Shown: positions 52,124 to 60,705 of the stretch, piece after piece
How the letters are laid out: every line of letters begins with the position of its first letter
Numbering within the stretch: the stretch's first letter is position 1
From: Tomitella biformata AHU 1821
GTDB taxonomy: Bacteria > Actinomycetota > Actinomycetes > Mycobacteriales > Mycobacteriaceae
Direction: 5' to 3'
Length of the DNA stretch: 64,000 nt
NCBI RefSeq assembly: GCF_000524475.1
Contig: NZ_BAVQ01000035.1
Location: 62,001-126,000, forward strand
Translations under genes and position numbers: made by a program
Notes under the pieces: generated by a model
Databases searched by the model: none
What the model saw: only the letters and a program-made list of their open reading frames with translations
Told to the model about the DNA's origin: nothing

Positions 52124-53782
52124 GTGAGCACACCCACGTGGCAGTCACTGCCGCGCAAGCTCGCCGCCACCTGTCGCAACCTCTGGCGCTCGCTTACCAG
52201 CATGCGCACGGCGCTGGTGCTGCTGTTCCTGCTGGCCCTGGCCTCGATCCCCGGTGCCCTGGTGCCGCAGCGCAGCCTCAACGCGCAGAAGGTCGACCAA
52301 TACATCGCGGACAACCCGGTCATCGGGCCGCTGTTCGACACGCTGCAGATGTACGAGGTCTTCGGCAGTTCCTGGTTCACCGCGATCTACGTGCTGCTGT
52401 TCATCTCGCTCATCGGCTGCATCACACCCCGGGTGGCCGAGCACTTCCGCGCGTTGCGCACGCCCCCCGTGCGCGCTCCCCGCCGGCTCGCACGGCTGCC
52501 GCACCACGCCGCAGCAACCCTGCCGGGGTCCGCCCAGGAGAACGCGGACAAGGTGGAGGAGGCGCTGCGCGGCTGGCGCAAGACCACCCGCACAGAGGCC
52601 GACGGGACTATCACGATCTCCGCGGAGAAGGGCTACCTGCGCGAGGCCGGCAACCTCGTCTTCCACATCGCGCTCGTCGGCGTGCTGCTCACGGTCGCGC
52701 TGGGCAAGATCTTCGGCTACGAGGGCAACGTCATCGTCATCGCCGACGGCAAGAGCGGCATCTGCAACACGTCGCCGTCAGGCTATGACACTTTTCGGGC
52801 CGGGCTCAGCGAGGACGGCACCGGGCTACACCCGTTCTGCGTGGACGTGCTGGACTTCAAGGCGGACTACTTGCCGAACGGGCAGGCCGAGATGTTCACC
52901 TCGAACATCCGGTACCAAGCCGCCGAAGATCTGAACACCGACACCTGGCACGACTACCGACTGCGCGTCAACGAACCGCTGCGGGTCGACGGTGCCCGGG
53001 TGTACCTGCAGGGGCACGCGTTCGCCCCGACGTTCACGGTGACCTTCCCTGATGGCACGTCGCGGACGAAGACGCAGCCTTTCGCGCCGGAGGAGGTGCT
53101 GACGTTCCTCAGCAGCGGCGCGGTGCTGTTCGACCCGCCGGCGGAGATGGGGCTCAGCCGCGAGGACTCCCGCAAGAGTCAGATCGCGCTTGAGGGGCTG
53201 TTCGCGCCGACGTCGCAGCTCGGGGGCGAGACCGGGAAGCTGTTGACGTCTAGCTGGCCTCAGATGCTGGACCCCATGGTGGCCATCGATATCTACAAGG
53301 GTGACTCCGGCCTGGACAGCGGTGTCGCGATGTCGGTCTTCCGACTGAATCCACAGCCCATCGCGCAGGGCCGCCTGGTCAAGCAGGAGCGGGTGAACCT
53401 GAGCGTGGGCGAGTCCGTCACCCTCGAGGACGGCACCATCGTTCGCTTCGACGGCGCGGAGGAGTTCGCGAACCTGCAGGTCTCCTACGACCCGGCGCAG
53501 TTTTGGGTGCTCGTGTCGGCGGTGACGATGATGGCCGGGATGCTCATCTCGCTGGTGATCAAGCGCCGGCGGATCTGGGCCCGGATCACCCCTGTCGCAA
53601 TTGCCGGCGGTCCGCCTGGTGAATCTGGCGATGGATTCGAGGTCGCGGAACGCCGCGCAGTAGTAGAGCTTGGCGGACTTGCCAGAACCGACCACGCGGG
53701 GTGGGGCGAGGAGTTCAAGAGACTCGGGAAGCAACTGCTTGCCGAGGAACCACGAGAAGAGCAGCGTCCGCCCCAGGCGTGA
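52124..53782 (+). CDS. resB: Cytochrome c biogenesis protein ResB
   Basis: A 552-residue membrane protein of System II cytochrome c maturation. Hydrophobic segments at ~30-50, ~85-105 and ~180-200 precede a large extracytoplasmic domain, and a last helix is at ~460-480. Family blocks include SMRTALVLLFLLALASIPGALVPQR and GNLVFHIALVGVLLTVALG. It partners CcsB 15 bases downstream to deliver and attach haem. Confidence 0.92.
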   Translation: MSTPTWQSLPRKLAATCRNLWRSLTSMRTALVLLFLLALASIPGALVPQRSLNAQKVDQYIADNPVIGPLFDTLQMYEVFGSSWFTAIYVLLFISLIGCITPRVAEHFRALRTPPVRAPRRLARLPHHAAATLPGSAQENADKVEEALRGWRKTTRTEADGTITISAEKGYLREAGNLVFHIALVGVLLTVALGKIFGYEGNVIVIADGKSGICNTSPSGYDTFRAGLSEDGTGLHPFCVDVLDFKADYLPNGQAEMFTSNIRYQAAEDLNTDTWHDYRLRVNEPLRVDGARVYLQGHAFAPTFTVTFPDGTSRTKTQPFAPEEVLTFLSSGAVLFDPPAEMGLSREDSRKSQIALEGLFAPTSQLGGETGKLLTSSWPQMLDPMVAIDIYKGDSGLDSGVAMSVFRLNPQPIAQGRLVKQERVNLSVGESVTLEDGTIVRFDGAEEFANLQVSYDPAQFWVLVSAVTMMAGMLISLVIKRRRIWARITPVAIAGGPPGESGDGFEVAERRAVVELGGLARTDHAGWGEEFKRLGKQLLAEEPREEQRPPQA

Positions 53783-53797
53783 CGCGGGAGAAGAGCT

Positions 53798-54790
53798 ATG
53801 CCTGTAAATCAGACGTTTGCGGACTTTAGTGATCTGGCCTTCAAATCGGCGTTTGGGGTGCTCGTCCTTGCGGTGCTCCTGATTCTGTTCTCCTATTCGG
53901 CGGTGCGGACGAACGCCATCGTGGCCAAGGACGAAGCGCGCGAGTTGGTCGGCTCCGTCCCCGGCGGCGGGGCACTCGACGGCGCCACCACCGAACCCAC
54001 GGCGATCGACGACGACGCGCCCCGGCCGCTGTTCGAGCGCTTGGCGAACATGGGCTTCGCGCTGACGATCCTCGGTTTCGTGCTGCTCGCCAGCTCGATG
54101 CTGCTGCGCGGTTTTTCCGCGTCGCGCATGCCGCTCGGCAACATGTACGAGTTCGTGACGATGACCTGCGTCGTCGGCATCGGCGTCGGCCTGATTACGT
54201 TCCGAAGCCAGGAGAAGCGGCCGCTGCTGGCATTCGTCCTGGTCCCCGTAGTGATCCTCCTGTTTGTCGCTGGCACTATTCTCTATTCAGAGTCCGCACC
54301 GGTGGTGCCCGCGCTGCAGTCCTACTGGCTGCCGATCCACGTCACGGTCATCTGCCTCGGCAGCGGCATTTTCCTCGTCTCCGGCGTGGCCAGCATGCTG
54401 TTCCTCTACCGCATCAAATACCCGCAGGGGCAGGAGCGGGACACCCGCTTCGGCCGCTTCGCTGTGAAGCTGCCGGACGCGCAGTACCTCGACCGGCTCG
54501 CGTACAAGACCGTCGTCATCGCGTTCCCGGTCTTCGGCGCGGGCGTGATCATGGGGGCCATCTGGGCCGAGGCCGCCTGGGGCCGGTTCTGGGGCTGGGA
54601 CCCCAAGGAGACGGTCTCCTTCATTGCCTGGGTCGTCTACGCCGCCTACCTGCATGCCCGGGCGACGGCCGGCTGGCGCGACACGAAGGCAGCGTGGATC
54701 AACATCATCGGGTTCGTGGCGATGCTGTTCAACCTGTTCATCATCAACATGGTGGTCTCCGGCCTGCACTCGTACGCCGGGCTGAACTGA
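53798..54790 (+). CDS. ccsB: Cytochrome c biogenesis protein CcsB/CcsA
   Basis: A 330-residue haem-handling protein with about eight transmembrane helices. The WWD haem-binding motif is GRFWGWDPKETVSFIAW (~264-280), flanked by conserved His (LPIHVTVI, LHARATAG). Together with ResB it forms the haem lyase of System II. Last gene of the tlpA-resB-ccsB operon. Confidence 0.93.
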   Translation: MPVNQTFADFSDLAFKSAFGVLVLAVLLILFSYSAVRTNAIVAKDEARELVGSVPGGGALDGATTEPTAIDDDAPRPLFERLANMGFALTILGFVLLASSMLLRGFSASRMPLGNMYEFVTMTCVVGIGVGLITFRSQEKRPLLAFVLVPVVILLFVAGTILYSESAPVVPALQSYWLPIHVTVICLGSGIFLVSGVASMLFLYRIKYPQGQERDTRFGRFAVKLPDAQYLDRLAYKTVVIAFPVFGAGVIMGAIWAEAAWGRFWGWDPKETVSFIAWVVYAAYLHARATAGWRDTKAAWINIIGFVAMLFNLFIINMVVSGLHSYAGLN

Positions 54791-55007
54791 CAGCTAGAGA
54801 TAGCCAGCCGCACGACTGTTCGCCGAGGCGGGACTGCCCGAATCTCCCCTGAACGGTATACCCGTATGGGGTTTATCGACCCCATTCGAACCGCGAGAGG
54901 GGCCACCACTCCGGTTGGCAGGGCCTCTGCCCGCACTTATCACGTTTTCCGCACCCTTCTTATACCCCCACCACCACTGTATCGCCTGATTTAGCTATCA
55001 TCGTTGT
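54791..55007. promoter_or_regulatory. Upstream region of cmtR with CsoR-like half-palindrome
   Basis: TATACCCGTATGGGGTTTA near 54857 recalls ATACCC...GGGTAT CsoR boxes but the right arm is poor. An AT-rich stretch just before 55008 (TTAGCTATCATCGTTG) likely contains the cmtR promoter/operator. No gene. Confidence 0.35.
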
Positions 55008-55385
55008 ATGACGATTGATTCTATTGATGGCTGCACGACCAGGGCAGGCTCCGGGACGGGGTTGGGGGTGGCTGCCGCGCTGTTCCACAGCCTCTCCGAC
55101 GAGACCAGGTTGGCGATTGTGCGCCGCCTCGCCGATGGGGAGGCTCGTGTTGTCGACCTTGTCGGCGAGCTCGGGTTAGCGCAATCGACGGTGTCCGCGC
55201 ACGTCGCCTGCCTGCGGGACTGCCATCTGGTCGAAGGCCGCCCCGAGGGCCGGCAAGTGTTCTACTCCCTCACCCGCCCAGAGCTCCTAGACCTGCTCGC
55301 CGCCGCCGAGACGCTGCTGGCCGCGACTGGCAACGCGGTCGCGCTGTGCCCGATCTACGGCATCGACACTGGAGCCCAGTCATGA
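55008..55385 (+). CDS. cmtR: CmtR-like ArsR-family Cd/Pb sensor
   Basis: A 125-residue ArsR/SmtB repressor. The recognition helix AQSTVSAHVACLRDC carries Cys68 and Cys72, and Cys114 lies in AVALCPIYG; this matches the three Cd(II)/Pb(II) ligands of mycobacterial CmtR (Cys57, Cys61, Cys102). The stop overlaps the start of the cation ATPase (ATGA), so sensor and pump are one unit. Confidence 0.88.
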   Translation: MTIDSIDGCTTRAGSGTGLGVAAALFHSLSDETRLAIVRRLADGEARVVDLVGELGLAQSTVSAHVACLRDCHLVEGRPEGRQVFYSLTRPELLDLLAAAETLLAATGNAVALCPIYGIDTGAQS

Positions 55386-57340
55386 GCGACGCCTGCGGCT
55401 GCGGCCCCGATGAACCAGGACTCGATGGGGAGGAAACCCACGAGCCAGTGAGGTTCTGGCAGGTCACCGAGATCCGTGCCGCCGCGATCGCCGGAGTACT
55501 GCTCCTGGCCGGGTTCATCACCGAATGGACCGGTGGGCCGCGCGCGGTCGAACTCGGCCTCCATGCGGCCGCGCTGCTCATAGCCGGCTACACCTTCGTG
55601 CCGTCCACGCTCAAGCGGCTGGCGAAGGGCAAGATCGGCGTCGGCACCCTGATGACGATCGCCGCGGTCGGCGCGGTCCTCCTCGGTGCGGTCGGCGAGG
55701 CTGCGATGCTCGCGTTCCTGTTCACGATCAGCGAGGGCCTCGAGGAATACGCCGTCACCCGCACCCGCCGCGGACTCCGGGCCCTGCTCTCCCTCGTCCC
55801 CGACACCGCCACCGTGCTCCGCGACGGCCGTGAGCAGACTGTGCCGCCGGCACAGCTGCGACTCGGGGACATCATGATCGTCAAGCCCGGCGAGCGGCTC
55901 GCCACCGACGGCGTCATCCGCAGCGGCCGCACCGCGCTGGACAACTCCGCGATCACCGGCGAATCGGTGCCGGTTGAGGCAGGCCCTGGCGACGACGCGT
56001 TCGCCGGCGCCATCAACGGCACCGGCGTCCTCGAAGTCGAGGTCACGGCCGCCGCGGAGGACAACTCCCTCGCGAAGATTGTGCGGATCGTCGAGGCCGA
56101 ACAGTCCCGCAAGGGCGAGGCACAGCGCTTGGCCGACAAAATCGCGAAACCCCTAGTCCCGGGCGTGATGCTCGCCGCCGCGCTCATCGCCCTCATCGGC
56201 GGACTGCTCGGAGATCCGCTGGTGTGGATCGAGCGGGCGCTCGTGGTCCTCGTCGCCGCGTCGCCCTGCGCGCTGGCGATCGCGGTCCCGGTCACAGTGG
56301 TTGCCGCGATCGGCGCAGCCAGCAAGTTCGGCGTCCTCATCAAGGGCGGGGCCGCACTCGAGGAGCTTGGCAGGATCCGCATCGTCGCCCTCGACAAGAC
56401 CGGGACGCTGACCCGCAACCGGCCGGTGGTCATCGAGGTCACCGCTATCGGCGGGGTCACCGAGTCCGAGGTCCTGCGGGTCGCCGCGGCGCTCGAAGCC
56501 CGCAGCGAGCACCCCCTCGCTCAGGCGATCATTGCCGCCGCCGGCGATGTGGTCCCGGCTGAGGACGCCGCCGCGGTGGTCGGGGCTGGGCTGACCGGGA
56601 CCGTCGACGGCATTCCCGCCCGGCTCGGACGGCCTGGGTGGCTCGACCACGGCACACTCGCCTCCGATGTCGAGCGGATGCAGAGCGCCGGAGCCACGGC
56701 CGTGCTGATCGAGCACGGCAACGTGGTGATCGGGGCAGTCGCGGTTCGTGACGAGTTGCGGCCGGAAGCCCGCGAGGTGATCACGGGGTTGCGCCGAGAC
56801 GGCTACGAGATCGCGATGCTCACTGGTGACAACGCACTGACCGCCCATGCCCTGGCCGCCGATGTGGGCATCGACACTGTGCACGCGGATCTGCGGCCCG
56901 AGGATAAGGCCCGTATCGTCGCCGCGATGCGGGCGGACAGGCCGACGGCGATGGTCGGTGACGGTGTCAACGACGCCCCGGCGCTGGCCACCGCCGATCT
57001 GGGGATCGCGATGGGCGCGATGGGCGCCGATGTCGCCATCGAGACCGCGGACGTGGCGTTGATGGGCGAGGATCTGCGGCATCTTCCGCAGGCGCTCGGT
57101 CACGCCCGCCGGGCGCGGCGAATCATGATCCAGAACGTCGGCTTGTCGCTGGCGATCATCACCGTGCTGATGCCGCTGGCGCTGTTCGGGGTCCTCGGTC
57201 TGGCCGCGGTGGTTCTCGTTCATGAGGTCGCCGAGATATTCGTCATCGCCAACGGGGTCCGTGCCGGCCGCGGGAGCAAGCTCGCCGCAGCACCTGTGGA
57301 ACTCCCGGTGCTGGCGCAGATCGGAGGAAGCCGGTCATGA
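55382..57340 (+). CDS. Cd/Zn/Pb-transporting P1B-type ATPase
   Basis: A 652-residue heavy-metal pump. N-terminal ACGCGPDEPG is a short Cys metal-binding motif in place of a full HMA domain. Transport motif SPCALAIAVPV (~295) assigns the Zn/Cd/Pb group; DKTGTLTRN (~338), GDGVNDAPAL (~527) complete the catalytic set. Under the CmtR-like regulator and followed by lspA, an order known from lead-resistance operons such as pbrA-pbrC. Confidence 0.9.
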   Translation: MSDACGCGPDEPGLDGEETHEPVRFWQVTEIRAAAIAGVLLLAGFITEWTGGPRAVELGLHAAALLIAGYTFVPSTLKRLAKGKIGVGTLMTIAAVGAVLLGAVGEAAMLAFLFTISEGLEEYAVTRTRRGLRALLSLVPDTATVLRDGREQTVPPAQLRLGDIMIVKPGERLATDGVIRSGRTALDNSAITGESVPVEAGPGDDAFAGAINGTGVLEVEVTAAAEDNSLAKIVRIVEAEQSRKGEAQRLADKIAKPLVPGVMLAAALIALIGGLLGDPLVWIERALVVLVAASPCALAIAVPVTVVAAIGAASKFGVLIKGGAALEELGRIRIVALDKTGTLTRNRPVVIEVTAIGGVTESEVLRVAAALEARSEHPLAQAIIAAAGDVVPAEDAAAVVGAGLTGTVDGIPARLGRPGWLDHGTLASDVERMQSAGATAVLIEHGNVVIGAVAVRDELRPEAREVITGLRRDGYEIAMLTGDNALTAHALAADVGIDTVHADLRPEDKARIVAAMRADRPTAMVGDGVNDAPALATADLGIAMGAMGADVAIETADVALMGEDLRHLPQALGHARRARRIMIQNVGLSLAIITVLMPLALFGVLGLAAVVLVHEVAEIFVIANGVRAGRGSKLAAAPVELPVLAQIGGSRS

Positions 57341-57855
57341 CTTCCACTGAGAGCGCAGAGTCGGAGCCATTCGCGGCGTCCCCGCGGCGGCTGGGCCGGG
57401 GCACCTTTCTCATCGTCGCTGGAATCTCGATCGTGGTTGCGCTCATCGTTGATCCGGTGGCCCGCGGGGTCTTGTCGGACGGGCAGATCATCGATCTTGG
57501 TGTGCTGGAGTTGCGACTGGCATACAACAGCGGGGTCGCATTCAGTCTTGGAGCGCAGCTTCCAGCGATCGTGATTGTGGCGGTGACCGCCACAATCACC
57601 GCCACGATTGGGGTGTATGCCTGGCGGACCGCGCCCGAGGTATCGCGACTCCAGAGCATCGGCCTAGCGGCGATCGTCGCTGGTGCCGCCGCCAACGTCA
57701 TCGACCGGATCCTCGACGGCAAGGTAACCGACTACTTCCACACCGGCTGGTGGCCCACCTTCAACCTCGCAGACGTCTATATCACCAGCGGGGTGGTCCT
57801 TGTCATGGGTGCGCTGATCTTCGCGAACGACACCAGAACGGAATCCTCATCATGA
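57337..57855 (+). CDS. lspA: Signal peptidase II (lipoprotein signal peptidase)
   Basis: A 172-residue membrane aspartyl peptidase that removes signal peptides from diacylglyceryl-prolipoproteins. About four helices; catalytic Asp in NVIDRILDGKVTDYF (~123) and in FNLADVYI (~145), with NSGVAFSL upstream. It overlaps the ATPase by four bases. Metal-island LspA paralogues occur in lead operons (PbrC); here it may serve the island lipoproteins alongside Lnt and the Lgt-like protein. Confidence 0.9.
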   Translation: MTSTESAESEPFAASPRRLGRGTFLIVAGISIVVALIVDPVARGVLSDGQIIDLGVLELRLAYNSGVAFSLGAQLPAIVIVAVTATITATIGVYAWRTAPEVSRLQSIGLAAIVAGAAANVIDRILDGKVTDYFHTGWWPTFNLADVYITSGVVLVMGALIFANDTRTESSS

Positions 57856-58217
57856 GAAAAATGCCTGAGCACGTGCGTCGGGTCTACGCACTGGAGATGA
57901 CGACCGCCCGTGAGACCGAGGAGAACGCGGGCCGATGGCATCACCTCGAACGCGCCCACATCATCTCCCAGCCTTACCCATGGCCGCACACCCGCAATCA
58001 CGTCGCCATGCTCGGACTCGCCCTGCGCCAACGAGACCGCCGCGAGGCGATCGGCCAGATCATCCGCATCATCGTCGCCGCGCCGGGTTCGGCGCTCGGC
58101 CGCTATCCAGAAGGAAACACCGGCCGCACCAAAGCAGGGCTGATGACTGTGATGACTATTTCTTCGGACTTGGCGGCGACGCTGGAGGGATCGTCACCGA
58201 GGCCCAGCCAGAGTTAG
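57852..58217 (+). CDS. DUF3703 protein
   Basis: A 121-residue soluble protein of the DUF3703 family: VYALEMTTARETEE, HLERAHIISQPYPWPHTRNHVAML (His-rich core, in pieces), RREAIGQIIRIIVAAPGSALG and GNTGRTKAG. Commonly found in metal-resistance and lspA neighbourhoods; function unknown. ATGA overlap with lspA makes it the last gene of the cmtR operon. Confidence 0.82.
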   Translation: MRKMPEHVRRVYALEMTTARETEENAGRWHHLERAHIISQPYPWPHTRNHVAMLGLALRQRDRREAIGQIIRIIVAAPGSALGRYPEGNTGRTKAGLMTVMTISSDLAATLEGSSPRPSQS

Positions 58218-58313
58218 CAGTAGGCGAGACGCAGATCGGCGCGGGAAGCCGCAGACCAGCCCCGCTGAGGGGGCTGGCCTGCGGCGGGGCGATCGACGCG
58301 TCGACCACAGCGG

Positions 58314-59660
58314 CTACTGGCCGGCGGTGTTGGACGCCAAGATTCGGATAGCCTCCGCGGGCTCGGCGCCGCAGCAGCCGCCGTCAGACTCGGGCTGGTC
58401 CTCGGGCTCGTCGAAGACGCCTGCGCCGCCGCACACCCCGGTCTCGGGGAGGATCAGCTCGACCCGCCCGGCCGACTCCTGATCGCCCGCCAGGTGCGCC
58501 GCGATGCTGCGGACCTGCTCGTAGCCCGTCATCGCGAGGAAGTTCGGGGCCCGTCCGTAGCTCTTCATCCCGGCGAGGAAGAAGTTGGGCTCAGGCTGGC
58601 TGAGCTCGCGGAAACCGTGGGGATAGATGGTGCCGCAAGAGTGGACGTTGGGGTCGATCAGCGGGGCCATCTCGGTCGGGGCCTGCAGCGTCGGGTCCAG
58701 GTCCAGGCGCACCTCCGACAGCCACGATAGGTCTGGGCGGAATCCGGTCAGCACCACTGCGCGGTCCACTGCCTCGATCCGCTGTCCGTTGTCGGAGACG
58801 ATGACGTGGGTCCCGGAGGCGTCGGATTCGATTGCCGCGGTGCGGAACTCGGTGACCACGGACAGCAGCCCATCCTCGAGTGCTTGACTCGCGCGGATGC
58901 CCAGGGTGCCGCGGGCGGGCAGCTGGTCGGATGCGCCGCCACCGAAGGTGGTGCCGACGCCGCCGCGGCGCAGCGCCCAGGTGATGCGGGTGCCCGGTGC
59001 GTCCTTGGCGAGGCTCGCCAGCGCGACGATCGCGGTCAGCGCGGAGTGCCCGGCGCCGGCGATCACGGTGTGCTTGCCGGCATAGCGCTCGCGGACCTGC
59101 GGGTCGGCGAGATCGGGTACGCGGTATTCGAGCGACTCGGCGGCCGACCGCTCTCCGATGGCCGGCAGGCCCTCGGATCCGAGCGGGTTCGGGGTGCTCC
59201 AGGTGCCCGACGCGTCGATCACGGCGCGGGCGAGCAGGCGGTCCTCGGATCCGTCTGCGCTGCGCACGTGAATCGACAGGGGTTCGGTGTCCCGGCCGGC
59301 GTCGACCAGGCGGTCGCGTCCGCGGCGGGCGACGCCGATGACCTCGGTGTCGAACTGGACCGCGTCGCCTAGCGCGGCGGCGAGTGGCGACAGGTACTCG
59401 GCGGACCAGTCGCTACCGGTCGGGTAGGACTCCGGCTCGGGGGTCACCCACTCCGTCGTCTGGAGAAGTCGCTGGGCTGCCGGTGCGATCACCTCGGACC
59501 ACTGGGAGAACAGGCGGACGTGGTTCCACCGGGCGACGGAGGATCCGGCGACGGACCCCTTCTCGATCACCAGCGGTCGCAGGCCTCGTTCGCGCAGCTC
59601 TGCGGCGGCGGCGAGTCCGATCGGTCCTGCTCCCACGATCACTACCGGCAATTCACTCAT
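58314..59660 (-). CDS. FAD-dependent oxidoreductase of ars clusters (ArsO-like)
   Basis: A 448-residue flavoprotein: FAD site VVIVGAGPIGLAAAAEL (~7), second nucleotide site HTVIAGAGHSALTAI (~193), YPHGFRELSQPEPNFFLAGM near residue 355. The C-terminus carries TGVCGGAG and DGGCCGAE, cysteines that may bind As(III). Divergent from the arsR-GNAT gene over a repeat-rich operator. Related proteins in ars operons are called ArsO or flavin monooxygenases, with undefined reaction. ATG 59660 fits the Rossmann start. Confidence 0.8.
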   Translation of the reverse strand: MSELPVVIVGAGPIGLAAAAELRERGLRPLVIEKGSVAGSSVARWNHVRLFSQWSEVIAPAAQRLLQTTEWVTPEPESYPTGSDWSAEYLSPLAAALGDAVQFDTEVIGVARRGRDRLVDAGRDTEPLSIHVRSADGSEDRLLARAVIDASGTWSTPNPLGSEGLPAIGERSAAESLEYRVPDLADPQVRERYAGKHTVIAGAGHSALTAIVALASLAKDAPGTRITWALRRGGVGTTFGGGASDQLPARGTLGIRASQALEDGLLSVVTEFRTAAIESDASGTHVIVSDNGQRIEAVDRAVVLTGFRPDLSWLSEVRLDLDPTLQAPTEMAPLIDPNVHSCGTIYPHGFRELSQPEPNFFLAGMKSYGRAPNFLAMTGYEQVRSIAAHLAGDQESAGRVELILPETGVCGGAGVFDEPEDQPESDGGCCGAEPAEAIRILASNTAGQ

Positions 59661-59673
59661 CACGACCCCTTTC

Positions 59674-59745
59674 ATCGATGTTGGTCGATCCATGAATACT
59701 GTATCGACGGATGTCGATCTATGCAACCATCGATCATCATCGATA
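59674..59745. promoter_or_regulatory. ATCGA-repeat operator region between ars divergent genes
   Basis: Within ~70 bases ATCGAT or close variants (ATCGAT, TCGATC, ATCGAC, GTCGATC) recur at least six times, at about 59674, 59685, 59703, 59713, 59729 and 59739. It is the likely binding region of the ArsR-GNAT protein. Confidence 0.6.
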
Positions 59746-59756
59746 TGATGGCGGGT

Positions 59757-60638
59757 ATGACATCGACGGACGTGACACGCGTGATCGCGGACCCGCTGCA
59801 GGCCTCCGAGATCGGTGAGGGCACCGGCTCGCTGGAGGTGGCGGACGCCGCGCTCTACGCGGGCTGGTTCGCCTGTCTGGGAGAACCCACCCGAGTTCGC
59901 CTGCTGCACCAGGTCGCCGGTGCGCCTGCGGGCGTCACCATCGGCGAGCTCGCCGAGGCGCTGGGAATAGGCCAGCCCACCGTCTCCCATCACGTCCGCA
60001 AGCTCGCGGACGCGGGTTTCGTCACCATGCACAAGGAGGGCACCAGCACCATCGTCTCGGTCAACTCCGCTTGCTGCGTGGGACTGCCGCAGGCGGCGGA
60101 TGCCGTGATGGGGCTGTTGGCCCAGCGCCCGTGCTGCCCAGAGGATTTGCCCGCCGACGTCACGGTGCGCCCGATGTCCGACGGCGACTGGGACGCGGTG
60201 CTCCGCATCTACGGCGACGAGATCGCCACCCGCACAGGCGAATCCGAGCCGTGTGCGCCGACGCGGGACGAGCTCGACCGTGAGTGGCTGCCGGGGCATC
60301 GATGGGTCGCCGAGGTGGATGGCACGGTCGTCGGCTGGGCGGCATTGAGCTCCGCTTCGAGACGAGACCACGCCCACGGCGTGGCGGAGGCCGAGATCTG
60401 CGTCGCGCAGGGCATGCGGGAGCGGGGCGTCGGGAAATCGCTGCTACGCGCCCAGGTGATCGCCGCCGACGAGGACGGTGTGTGGACGCTGCAGACGTCC
60501 ATCTTCCCGAGCGACCGTGCGGCGATCGCGCTGCATCACTCCTCGGGGTTCCGCACCGTGGGTGTGCGCGAGCGCATTGTTCAGGTTGATGGGCAGTGGC
60601 GGGATACTGTGCTGCTCGAGCGCCGAGCGGCGGTGTAG
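59757..60638 (+). CDS. ArsR-GNAT fusion regulator/acetyltransferase
   Basis: A 293-residue fusion. Residues ~35-110 are an ArsR winged helix (LGIGQPTVSHHVRKLADAGF) followed by two Cys pairs (NSACCVG ~104 and QRPCCPED ~126), candidate As(III) sites. Residues ~135-290 are a GNAT acetyltransferase (VTVRPMSDGDWDAVLRIY, WVAEVDGTVVGWAAL, QGMRERGVGKSLL with the acetyl-CoA loop), resembling ArsN proteins thought to acetylate organoarsenical or phosphinothricin-like compounds. It is divergent from the FAD oxidoreductase. A truncated duplicate lies at 30204. Confidence 0.88.
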   Translation: MTSTDVTRVIADPLQASEIGEGTGSLEVADAALYAGWFACLGEPTRVRLLHQVAGAPAGVTIGELAEALGIGQPTVSHHVRKLADAGFVTMHKEGTSTIVSVNSACCVGLPQAADAVMGLLAQRPCCPEDLPADVTVRPMSDGDWDAVLRIYGDEIATRTGESEPCAPTRDELDREWLPGHRWVAEVDGTVVGWAALSSASRRDHAHGVAEAEICVAQGMRERGVGKSLLRAQVIAADEDGVWTLQTSIFPSDRAAIALHHSSGFRTVGVRERIVQVDGQWRDTVLLERRAAV

Positions 60639-60705
60639 CGCGTGGCCACGGTCTCGTCTGGGAATCTCACGCCGACGGGAAATCGTGGCGATGCACGTAG
60701 AACGC
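59961..60705 (+). repeat. 745-bp direct repeat, copy 2 (intact context)
   Basis: Counterpart of 30204-30948, gapless. Here both flanking genes are complete, so this copy is the probable source locus and the other the derivative. Confidence 0.9.
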
